Assembly (NCBI GenBank): GCA_012861695.1
Contig: JAAOOA010000147.1
Location: forward strand, 1,068,510-1,132,509
Origin: Trematomus loennbergii
Lineage: Eukaryota; Chordata; Actinopteri; Perciformes; Nototheniidae
Reading direction: 5' to 3'
Length of the DNA: 64,000 nt
Shown: piece after piece, positions 24,287 to 34,023 of the stretch
Numbering within the stretch: the first letter of the stretch is position 1
Layout: each line of letters begins with the position of its first letter
Position numbers and translations under genes: made by a program
Notes under the pieces: model-generated
What the model was told of the DNA's origin: nothing
Seen by the model: the letters and a program-made list of their open reading frames with translations, nothing else
Database searches by the model: none

Positions 24287-24475
24287 GTCCACCATGGTGA
24301 GGAGGTAGGAAAAACCCTGAGAGCAGGGCAATGGACCCACTAGGTCGATGTTGACGTGGTCAAACCTTCTCTCCGGCACCAGGAAACGTTCCAAAGGGGC
24401 TTTCGTGTGGCGGTGCACCTTAGCGCGCTGACAAGCCACGCACTCACCAGCCCAAGTCCTCACGTCCTTTTTTAG
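24287..24475 (-). pseudogene. Gypsy integrase, zinc-binding and first-aspartate part
   Basis: Encodes the end of the HHCC finger (ECVACQRAKVHRH) and the start of the core (HVNIDLVGPLPCS, first catalytic aspartate; LLTMVD, start of the second strand region). A frameshift in an A run near 24474 separates it from the upstream finger half (AVHNLSHPGGKPSVRLVAAK) at 24476-24560. Confidence 0.88.
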
Positions 24476-24699
24476 CCCCGCCAGACAAACTTCGCGGCCA
24501 CCAAGCGCACCGAAGGCTTACCGCCGGGGTGAGACAGGTTGTGCACCGCCTCAAAAACGGAGCGTCTCCAACTGGCGGGAACAACTGGCCGCGGCAGGCC
24601 TGTGGAGACGTCGCACAGGAAAGTAACGCCCGCGTCACCGAAAACCACATCTTCCAAGCGCAGCCCCAAGCTATCCTCTTTCAGGGCCTGTACGCCGGG

Positions 24700-25350
24700 G
24701 TCCGTGACCTGGTCCGTCGCCATGCGGGTATAGTCCAGGCCCAACTGAACTGCCCGATGACGACCCTGGAGAGGCAATCAGCGACCAGGTTCGATTTGCC
24801 AGCCACGTGCTTAATGTCTGTGGTGAACTCCGAGATGTAAGACAGCTGCCGCTGCTGACGTGCATACCAAGGCTCCGCCACTTTTGACATGGCAAACGTA
24901 AGCGGCTTGTGGTCGACAAAAGCCGTAAATTCACGGCCTTTCAGCAAAAAACGGAAGTGCCGCACGGCCAGCCAGAGTCCAAGGAGCTCTCGGTCAAAGG
25001 CGCTGTACCTGCGTTCCCTGGGCGTCAGCTGACGGCTGAAAAAGGCGAGTGGCTGCCAAGCGCCCTCCACCCACTGCTCATGCACCGCACCAACGGCGTA
25101 GTCCGATGCGTCTGTGGTAATGGAGATGGGAGCCGTGGACGATGGGTGCGCCAACAGGGCCGCCTGAGCCAACGCGGTCTTGACCTCCGTAAAAGCAACC
25201 TCAGCTTCCGCCGTCCAGTCGATCGCCTGGATGGGGGCCTTACCCTTCAAAGCCTCATACAGCGGCCGCGTAATGTGGGCGGCCCGGGCGATGAAACGGT
25301 GGTAGAAAGTCACCATCCCCAGGAACTCACGGAGCGACCGGCTGTGAGCG
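24700..25350 (-). pseudogene. Gypsy RNase H and connection region
   Basis: Contains LREFLGMVTFYHRFIARAA at the end of the RT thumb, the RNase H start TTDASDYAVGAV, the mid motif FDRELLGLWLAVRHFRF and VDHKPLTFAM. It continues towards the integrase with a frame change near 24720. Confidence 0.88.
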
Positions 25351-25930
25351 GGCGAGAAACGCCGCAACAGCCTCAACCTTCGCCGGCAGGGGTGCTGCAC
25401 CGCCTTTGGTGACGCAGTGTCCGAGGAAGTCAATGTCAAACACCCCGAACTGGCACTTTGCAGGATTGATTATCAACCCGTGTTGGCTGAGCCACGTGAA
25501 AAGGGCTCGGAGGTGGGACAGGTGCTCTTCCACCGAAGCGCTGGCGACGAGTATGTCGTCCAGGTAGACGAACACAAACGGCAGGTCCCGCAGCACCGAA
25601 TCCATCAGGCGCTGGAACGTTTGAGCGGCATTCTTGAGCCCAAAAGGCATCTGCAGGAACTCGAAAAGTCCAAACGGCGTTATCACCGCCGTCTTGGGAA
25701 CGTCCAGGGGATGCATGGGCACCTGGTGGTATCCACGCACCAGGTCCACCTTAGAAAACACCAGCGTACCGGCCAGATGCGCTGAAAAGTCCTGAATGTG
25801 CAGCACCGGGTAGCGGTCAGGTGTCGTGGCGTCGTTGAGGCAGCGGTAATCCCCCACGGCGCCAACCGCCGTTCGGCTCCAATCCCAGTTGAACCGCTGT
25901 CCTCCAATACACAAACACATAGGCCTCACG
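25345..25930 (-). pseudogene. Gypsy reverse transcriptase (palm and fingers)
   Basis: Contains FSKVDLVRGYHQVPMHP, TPFGLFEFLQMPFGLKNAA and the catalytic FVYLDDILVAS (YLDD box). The N-terminal RT residues before GDYRCLNDATTPDRYP are scrambled, consistent with a deletion between protease and RT. A frameshift near 25350 leads into the RNase H frame. Confidence 0.9.
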
Positions 25931-25964
25931 CCCTACATGCGAATGGGGCCGCCATTAGCCGTCA

Positions 25965-26665
25965 TCAACCGCGGTCCGTGTCCCCCTCGAGCACGTCTTC
26001 CCTCGACGCAGGAACCACACTCCGTTGAGCGCCCGTGTCACACAGAAATAAGCTTCCCGAGACTCTGTCGCTAACGAAGAGAACCTGCTTGTGCTGCCAA
26101 CGCTCAGGGCCACTACTGAGCGCCGGCTCCCCGTTTCCCGGAGGTTTGTAACTGCAGGGAGCGATACACTTCTTCGCCCTGGCCCCGAACCGCGCGTGGT
26201 AAAAACTCTCCTGTGTCCCCACGCCGGTTTGGCACCGTCGTGTCCAGCCTCCCCCATGCCTTCTTAACTGGTGAGGGGCACTGAGCGTCACAGCTAGCGC
26301 CTCTGCACCGGACTGCTGGGTAGCCAGAAAAAAACGGTCGGCCTCTTCCGCCAAGGCGCGGGGCTCCGTAATGGACGTGTTGGCTAGCGCCGTCTGAACC
26401 CGGGAAGGCAAGTGGCGCAGGAACATCTCCATAAACAAACCCGGGGATCTTCCCCCCCAGCAGATTTAGCATTTTCTCCATGAGCTGAGATGGCTTGCTG
26501 TCTCCTAGGCCTTGAATGTCAAGAATCTGGCAAGCCCTCTCCTTAGCAGATAAGCTAAATGTCTTAAGGAGAAGGACCTTAATCGCCTCATATTTGCCAT
26601 GGGGTGGGGGGTCTGCGATAAATCCAACCAACCTGGTCGACGTGGAGCTTCCCAGCGCTGCTACA
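25965..26665 (-). pseudogene. Gypsy gag C-terminal part and aspartic protease
   Basis: The gag segment reads RHLPSRVQTALANT and ADRFFLATQQ, followed by a Cys/His-containing segment (YHARFGARAKKCIAPC) and the protease active site LFLCDTGAQRSVVPAS. Two overlapping frames show at least one frameshift near 26430. The start of gag is missing. Confidence 0.85.
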
Positions 26666-26668
26666 ATA

Positions 26669-28596
26669 GTGTACAGTGGAGTAAAAGTATACAAGTAGCA
26701 ATAAATGGAAATAGTTAAGTAAAGTAAAAGTACCCCAACATCGTAGTTAAGTACTGCACTTGAGTACATATACATAACTTGTGTTATATTTGATAGCTGG
26801 GGTAAGAACTCTACACTTCTGAGGGGAAATGTAAACAGTATTGTGTGTATTTATGTATTTGGATCTATATATGGGTGATTTCAAGAGAATGACACTTCCA
26901 GCTTCTCTGATTCTCAGTATAAACTTCCTGTTACTCAAACCGAAAGTAAAATATTTCGCGGCAGTGAAGTAGGCTACTAGGGAGCTCCTTTTTTCACACG
27001 GTAAGACATTTTGGGAATTACATTTATTATTGCTCATTATTGCATTGTTCGGACTCTTGGTTTCCGGTGTGGTCTGTGGTGGTTAAGGTATTTCAGAATA
27101 CAGATGAGTGGTTATGTTACAGTAGGAGATTGTTAAACGGGATGTTGTAACATTTAGGCTACTGTGTTACACAATGACGGCCTGTCTTCTCTCTGAATGG
27201 ATATTCATCGTGTTTGTTTTCAGATTTATCTAGGCTTTTTAAATCGTTTATCCTATTCAGTCAGTTATAAAGTATTTCCTTTTATCGCTTTTTAAACCGT
27301 ACCCTTTATAACTATTTATAGTTAATAAAGTGTACATAATGTAGTACTTATTCATATTACAACAATGCATTTTAAATGGGTTATCCTTCGAGATATTGAC
27401 AGTTAAGAACATTCATAATTTTTATAAAGTAAATCACTCAGCTGGTGAAAATGGTTGTAAAATGTACAAAAAATAACCGAGATGCATGTCGTCCGGCATT
27501 TTGGGAAATGTAGTTGTTTTATTACATTTGGCTTAACCCATACAGGGGACTAAAAGTCAGGATTTTTACCAGACTCTGCTGCTTCAGTTTTGACTGTTAG
27601 AACTGTAAATCATCTTTATTTGTCATTATTTAATACAGGATTGCAGAATAAAATGACGTTTTAGCCCCCTCTCTTTCACATAGACATTTTTAAACCACAT
27701 AGCCTATTCGAACATATTTCAATTAAAATAGGCCATAAAATAGAACAAACTTTACAAGTTAAGATAAATATACAGACGCACAAATGTCAATGTATCACTT
27801 TTGTCGAGTCCCCCAACGTCATAATCAATATTACATGTATTCTGTCCTCAGTGTGTGTCTGAACACAAATCGACAGACAGCTAACAAGCTTCCAGGGAAG
27901 GTCAGAGGAGTAAAGTTGAACCCTCTTTACTGTTGTCTTCATTCTCGTGAAAGTACAATTTTGTAAAAAAGTGATGCTTCTCAAAACAGAAATAGAGGAA
28001 AATACAAGGTATAGCTGAACATGGATGTAAAAATGATAGCAGAAAACAATCTGCAGAATAATGCACTACTCCTGAATGACCACCAGAGGGCACAACAAAG
28101 ACAGCTATATATTTACATAATAATAGAACATGACAACCTTGCTGGAGTGCCCTTAAGACCCCTTTCCTTATGAACCAAAATATGTCGATTGTCGATGACT
28201 ATCTACAGTAATATGATCCCTTTGTGAATGTTTACCTAACTTAATACACATTCTGCAACCAAAAAGTTCATTATTAATGCTCAAACCTGATTTATATCAG
28301 TATTTGTTGGTTGTTTATATTTTAAATTGCAGTCATAGTCCAGAACATAAGCTCCGGTAAAACTAAGACGTGTGGGAGTGGTGTAATATTATCATGGTGT
28401 AGGTCAGGGTACACTTTATTATCCTGTATAGGGGAATAAGGTGGTCAAAGTGCAAAGGTACACAAACATAAAAGCCATAAAAGCACATTTAGATTACAAA
28501 TGTACTGTTTAGAGCCACCTTTCACCCTCCTAACACACCCGTAAATGCACACACTCACACAGAGAGCAATACCAGACATTATCACTTTGCTCACAG

Positions 28597-28693
<97 letters not shown>

Positions 28694-28930
28694 GCACACA
28701 AACACGATGCACTTCCAAGCTTTTGCTGCTACACACTAATACAGAGAAACAGAAAAATAAATTGCACCATACAAGGATTACAAATCAACATTATAGTCAA
28801 CTAATGAAATAAATTACAGAACTCGTATTTCACATAGCCTTGATGAATATACTAGCAATCCTGTGTTTTGATACTATCCCACCATTTATTTGCTGCTTAT
28901 TACATCTAGCTTTTCTTATTTCTCTTTGCA
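26669..28930. other. Unit B flank between Gypsy element and PYD gene
   Basis: Non-coding DNA shared with 16110-17580 of unit A and 59600-61600 of unit C. A B-specific stretch (about 28405-28590) and a CA repeat precede the gene. No ORF here is supported. Confidence 0.6.
28595..28690. repeat. CA microsatellite upstream of PYD copy B
   Basis: About 95 bases of CA repeat with one interruption. A similar array lies at the matching position in unit C. Confidence 0.95.
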
Positions 28931-29055
28931 GAATCAAATACCTAATTGCACAGGTATTTACAGATTTATTACAGAAGTTGAAGTAGAAATTATTTATTCT
29001 TTGAATACTAATCTGCAAAATGATTCCCTTCTTTCTACTTTCACAGTGAGCAGAC

Positions 29056-29737
29056 ATGGTGGGTAAGCTGCTGCTTGGGACTCTGGAAGACTTGGTCAGA
29101 GATGACTTTGGGAAATTTAAGTGGTACCTCTGTCAAGAGAACTTGGATGGCGTCAAACCAATTGCTGTGAGCAAACTGGAGGACACAAGCAGGATAGAAA
29201 CTGTGTCACAGATGATCAGTACCTACGGTGAAGAAATGGCTGTGAAGGTGGCTGTTAAGATTCTGAAGCAGATAAGCAACATGAACGCTGCAGAGAAGTT
29301 GACAAAGAAATATGCAGGTGCAGTGGATGTGTCTTAAATGCACTTACTGTATAATATAAGAAAAATCAGTGACTTCACGGTTTTTTAAATACTGTTACTG
29401 GTACTGGATTTGTGTATTTTGTAAATTGTAATTTGTGTATTTTATACTTTTATCTTACTCCCTGGCTCTTTACTTATGCTCTAACAATGTTAATTCCCCC
29501 TCTGTGGGACAATTAAAGGTATTCTGATTCTGATTTTTAAACATGATTCTCTGCATCTGTATGTTTTATCTGCAGAGATTAACGGAGCTGCACTCCTCCT
29601 CCTCCTCCTCTGCTGCTTCACCTCCAGCTGATTCACCTCCAGCTGCCAACAAGATGTCGGCTCAGAACGGGAGTGTGATCGTCGCTCCGACAGTCGCAGG
29701 CTCACTTCACACATTGAACTTAACCATCAATAAATGA
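29056..29737 (+). pseudogene. PYD gene copy B (frameshift in exon 2)
   Basis: Exon 1 (29056-29317, 262 bases) is intact: MVGKLLLGTLEDLVRDDFGK, FKWYLCQENLDGVKP, a helix-rich middle and LTKKYAG, i.e. a full pyrin domain. An upstream acceptor (TTTCACAG) means a 5' untranslated exon; AATCAAATACCTAATTGCAC (from 28932) between AG and GT is a candidate shared with copy C. Exon 2 (29576-29737) has GCTGCACTCCTCC where A and C have GCTGCATCCTCC, so the spliced frame leaves the Ser run and hits TGA within about 20 codons. The C-terminal motif (VIVAPTVAGSLHTLNLTINK) is thus preserved in DNA but out of frame. Confidence 0.8.
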
Positions 29738-29955
29738 GCACAATAAGAAATACGGGAATACATATTATATTTTATTGATACTGAGTGACTTCTACTATGA
29801 AAGCATTACATGTACCTATTAGACTCCTCCAACACTGTCTCCATATTTAACATTAATAAGCGGTACACACATGATTAATTACACAATTACAATACATTAT
29901 TTAGTGGGAATGCTGATACAGCATTCCAACAATATGTTATTCAAATTCTTTATTT

Positions 29956-29984
29956 AGTGGGAATGCTGATACAGCATTCCCACT
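29956..29984. repeat. Perfect short hairpin, second copy at 29903
   Basis: AGTGGGAATGCT and its complement flank a 5-base loop (GATAC). A copy at about 29903-29928 has one arm altered. It sits exactly where unit B ends and a different repeat begins, so it may be the edge of a mobile element. Confidence 0.8.
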
Positions 29985-31074
29985 ATCTGTTATGCTACGC
30001 ACAAAATTCTTTATTATTCCGCCGGGTTATTTTCACCTCTTCTTCTCCCACATTCCACATCGCAGAAACTCCGTTCAAACATCAAAACGTTCAGCTTGGT
30101 CGGGAATCGATGGCTATTACTTTTCTTATTCATAACTTTCATAATTCCAGAGATACATCCCATAATTCATCCCATTTTTAACATGGAAGTCAATGGAGAA
30201 ACTCTTCAGACTTGAACAATCTTCATGCAACTTCAACTGCTAACTGCTCCTTCATACTTTCACTCAGAAACCTCATTCCAACTTTAAAATGTTTTACACA
30301 TATTTCTGACATTATTCGTGTAACACAACTTTTAAATCTGATTCGTACTTTTAGAGATATTAAACATTGTTCAGACCTTGATAAAGAGGCCTTCTTCAGA
30401 TTTTAGAGTGCGTGATGTCACAGCTAGAGTGGAGGACAGATTTAATTTTGCCTTCATATTTTCTTTTAAACCTGCCATAATTCCCAAACCCTACATTCCT
30501 GAGACATAATTTTTCATGAGAAACGTAGGAAAACATCTCGCAGGAAAATAATTAAACAAAATGCCTCTTGAGGGCATGAAGTGACAAAAACCTTCAACAT
30601 GTCTCCATTAAACCCCATTGAAAGTTCAGCCTCATCTTTCCCCACCACAGCAGCCGCACACCTTTAGTTAATCTGCCAAAAAGGCCACATTATGAACCCG
30701 AAAGTACACAAAAAGTACACTTCAGATGCTCAAGTTCCTTGACATGCTTCACGCTTTGAAATTTCACCGATATCTGTTACGGTTCTTCAACAAAACGTTC
30801 ACATGTAAGAGGTTTATCTCTCATTCAGAACAATGAAAATGCTCTCCTCTCACTGATTACTGCACATCACCATGGAAACCTTTGATCTCTGGACACGTCG
30901 TTAGCTCAAATATAAACACCTGTGTCATGGAACACGATGATGTCATAACTCCGACCAACTGACATGCTCAGAGCAGCAGACTTCAGATAATGGTTAACAC
31001 AGCTCTACATCAAATCAGATGTTACGTAATGTGGTGTTGCTATGGCAATGCATCCCTCGCCATAAAACAGCAGC

Positions 31075-31760
31075 AGACTTCAGATAATGGTTAACGGTCC
31101 AGCCCTCAACAGCTCTACGTCAATTATGGGGTGTCATCATATGCCGTTTCCATGGAAACGCATCCCTCTCCATAGAACACGATCGTCCCCCAAACTTCGC
31201 TTGTATATCACCGGTCCATGCCTCAACAGCTCTACGCCAAATCTGAGATCTCACCATAGGCTGTTGCCATGGAAACGCATCCATCGCCATAAAACACGAT
31301 GTTGTCGTGATACCTATGCAAATGGTCTAAAACAGCACCAGACTTCAGATAATAGTTAATGGTCGTGCCCTCAACAGCTCTACGTCAATTATGGGGTGTC
31401 ATCATATGCCGTTTCCATGGAAACGCATCCCTCTCCATAGAACACGATTGTCCCCCAAACTTCGTTTGTATATCACCGGTCCATGCCTCAACAGCTCTAC
31501 GCCAAATCTGAGATCTCACCATAGGCTGTTGCCATGGAAACGCATCCCTCGCCAGAAAACACGATGTTGTCGTAACGCCTATGAAAAGGGTCAAAACAGC
31601 ACACAACTTCGGATAATGGTTAACGGTCCAGCCTTCAACAGCTCTACGTCAATTATGGGGTGTCATCATATGCCGTTTCCATGGAAACGCATCCCTCGCC
31701 ATAAAAGACGATGTCGCTATAACTCCTATGAAAATGTTCAAAAAGTGCTCTAACTTCACA
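31075..31760. repeat. Tandem repeat of about 260 bp (with half-units)
   Basis: Successive copies start near 31078, 31338 and 31600 with CAGACTTCAGATAATGG or close variants, and include CAACAGCTCTACGTCAATTA. Each holds two related half-units with CCATGGAAACGCATCC. More diverged monomers extend from about 30890 to 32000. The half-units contain the palindrome TTTCCATGGAAA. Confidence 0.85.
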
Positions 31761-32200
31761 TGTGTGCTAACAGTCCAGCCGTGAAGACATCTACGGGACA
31801 GTTTTGAGATTTCTTCAAATGTCGTTGCCATGGCAACACAATGCTCACCATGAAACACGGTTTTCTCATAACTTCAGTGAAAATGCTCCAAACTGCCCAA
31901 AACTTCACAGGTTTGGTAACGATGCAGCCATCAACGCATCTAAACGTATTATGGGATGTCATCAAATGCCGTTGGCATGGCGACAGATCATTCACCATCA
32001 AGTTAGTTCAAAAGTTTGCACTTCAAATATTCTGCTGCTTTTCCAAGCCTTTTTACTTTATTTTCTTCTCTCATCACACATTCAAGCCCCCAGTGTTCAT
32101 GTATCATTTCAATCGAAATTCTTCACTTTCTTCTTACACATTACATTTCAGCATAGCAATTCAGCGTCAGTGATTTTAATTTTAATTTAATAATAAAAGC

Positions 32201-32867
32201 CGGACCTGTAATATCAACATGTCAACATAACTATCCACTGTCCAGAAATAGTTAAATACAATTAATAACTAATAACATTTCCTTAATCCTATTTAATCTG
32301 TAGCTTTGACTTGCATAAAGAGTCACTTAAAGAAGTAGGGTAATTTGCTCAATAGGGTAACTAAAAGGACTATCAGAAGGAATTAATAATCATTACAAAA
32401 AAAAAGTATATTCACATATTTAATATCATTATTAATCATATACATAAGTATAAGTAATTCAACCAAGTTGCCTCTCTCGGAGAACCAAAAATCCACCACA
32501 TAACTTTTATATTCAGATGACCCACACCATGTTTTATTACATTTTCCATATCACATAGTTTAAACAAACAATTTGGAATTGTCCCATTTCGTCCATGAAA
32601 GATGGATATCATAAGAAACTCTTCACTAACTGTTTTTTTTATAAATACAGATATGTTACACAGCATGTAGTGAATATGGCAAAACAAAATTCCCTCTACA
32701 AATATTTATTTTTTCATTATTATCATAAGTAATAAGGAATAGTTTATTTAAGTCTTACAATTGTAATGCAAAATAATATTTTTCCAGGAGCTATTTATTT
32801 TGTTAAGATACCCTGTGTATTGATTAATGAGCTAATAAGAAGAAATAACATATCGATTATGATTTAA
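32201..32867. other. A/T-rich DNA, no feature recognised
   Basis: No exon, repeat terminus or regulatory element can be supported here. Confidence 0.5.
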
Positions 32868-33516
32868 CCCTTAGATGCACGAGTGACTGGACCCTACACT
32901 CTTCCATAAGTGGGTCTAAAAGCACCCGTATAGAATAATATGTGTTTTTATGCCATTTTTGTCATTTTGGTTAAGAAAAATCTCTTGTATAATATTTAGT
33001 ATTATATTTTGGTTCACACTAGAAATATTTTATATTTAATTTTTCACTATTTATAATTTTAGAAATTTCTTTTACATTTTGAAAAAAAACGTTTTCCCAT
33101 AGGATTCCATAGAAAATGCATGCGGGTCAGTTTTGACCCACTTATGGAAGCTTGGGGTACTAATACAAAAACTACAATTTCTTAAAATGTAAATTAAAAA
33201 TGTGAATGGCATGATATCCAAAACATGTTTTTTGAGGAATAGCTGGAATATGAAATTATACATTTTTTTAATTACAAAGATACTTCAAGAAAACCACCTC
33301 ACCGGGTCCAAAAAGACCCACTTATGGAAGCTTGGGGTAGTAATACAAAAACTACAATTTCTTAAAATGTAAATTTAAAATTAGAATGGCATGATATCCA
33401 AAACATGTTTTTTGAGGAATAGCTGGAATATGAAATGATAAAAAAATGTAATTACAAAGATACTTCAAGAAAACCACCTCACTGGGTCCAAAAAGACCCA
33501 CTTATGCATCTAAAGG
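32868..33516. mobile_element. TTAA-flanked piggyBac-like element with internal duplication
   Basis: Termini CCCTTAGATGCA and TGCATCTAAAGG are imperfect inverted repeats flanked by TTAA at 32864-32867 and 33517-33520. Inside, a block of about 170 bases occurs twice in tandem (about 33137-33305 and 33317-33485), each with CCACTTATGGAAGCTTGGGG or a close variant and AAAAACTACAATTTCTTAAA. There is no transposase ORF. It lies just downstream of the last lipoxygenase exon. Confidence 0.8.
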
Positions 33517-33700
33517 TTAAAACTGTATGTTTTCCGTTTTATCAATCAGGCTGTTAAAAAAATTCCCAGATCATCACTCAATGATCAAACGCAGTATCGT
33601 TTCCTTCCACCACAACATTATTTAACAACATGCAGTTTTTCCCTTTCCTACTTTGAAGGTGAATTTGGCCAGCACCTCAGGAACATATTACTTCTGATAT

Positions 33701-33880
33701 TCAAATAGCCACGCTATTTTCTAGCTCCGCTGGATCCATGTATGTGTATGGGACCTCCAGGCTCAAGTTTCTAAGACGGATGTGTGCACTCAATGTTTGA
33801 AGCTCTCCTTGATAGGCCCTTATCAGCTCACAGGGGATCGTCTCATCAAATTTGCCATCAGGGTAGTAGCCAAAATGTAC
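33701..33880 (-). CDS. ALOX exon 14 (C-terminus)
   Basis: Begins after a GATCAG acceptor, encodes [13 protein letters not shown] and ends LENSVAI followed by TGA. The final isoleucine is the carboxylate iron ligand in lipoxygenases. Confidence 0.93.
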   Translation of the reverse strand, partial: VHFGYYPDGKFDETIPCELIRAYQGELQTLSAHIRLRNLSLEVPYTYMDPAELENSVAI

Positions 33881-33958
33881 CTGATCATCAATTATACATC
33901 AAAAATAAATGTCCCTGCTCAAATTTAAATGTATATCAAACATAAAACAACATTTGGC

Positions 33959-34023
<65 letters not shown>

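Larger units (their letters stand above)
22663..26668 (-). mobile_element. Decayed, 5'-truncated Ty3/Gypsy retrotransposon
   Basis: Minus-strand order, from high to low coordinates: gag-like segment, aspartic protease, reverse transcriptase, RNase H, integrase, 3' LTR. This is the Ty3/Gypsy (Metaviridae) order. Frameshifts, a deletion between protease and reverse transcriptase, and a solo LTR inside the integrase show it is dead. No 5' LTR is present: gag text runs directly into unit-B flanking sequence near 26665. Compared with unit C, some 80 bases of host sequence at the insertion point are missing. GC content and codon use are clearly higher than the A/T-rich surroundings. Confidence 0.93.
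21641..29904. repeat. Segmental duplication unit B
   Basis: Direct tandem neighbour of unit A: the start motif TACATCCAATCTTAAGTGAG recurs at about 21659. It contains the same landmarks up to the PYD gene, with a Gypsy element inserted in the middle. Similarity to units A and C ends near 29904, where a different repeat begins, so the downstream block is absent. Confidence 0.88.
29905..32200. repeat. Repeat-derived region without genes
   Basis: Starts with the hairpin copies, then text of a dispersed fish repeat type (TTTATTATTCCGCC, TTCTTCTCCCACATTCCACA), and ends with decaying tandem monomers. No ORF has recognisable coding features. The family is not named because I cannot identify its termini. 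Confidence 0.5.

Noticed and set aside
22850..25785. Plus-strand ORFs of 60-170 codons within the Gypsy element
   Set aside because: Antisense to clear protease, RT, RNase H and integrase coding text on the minus strand.
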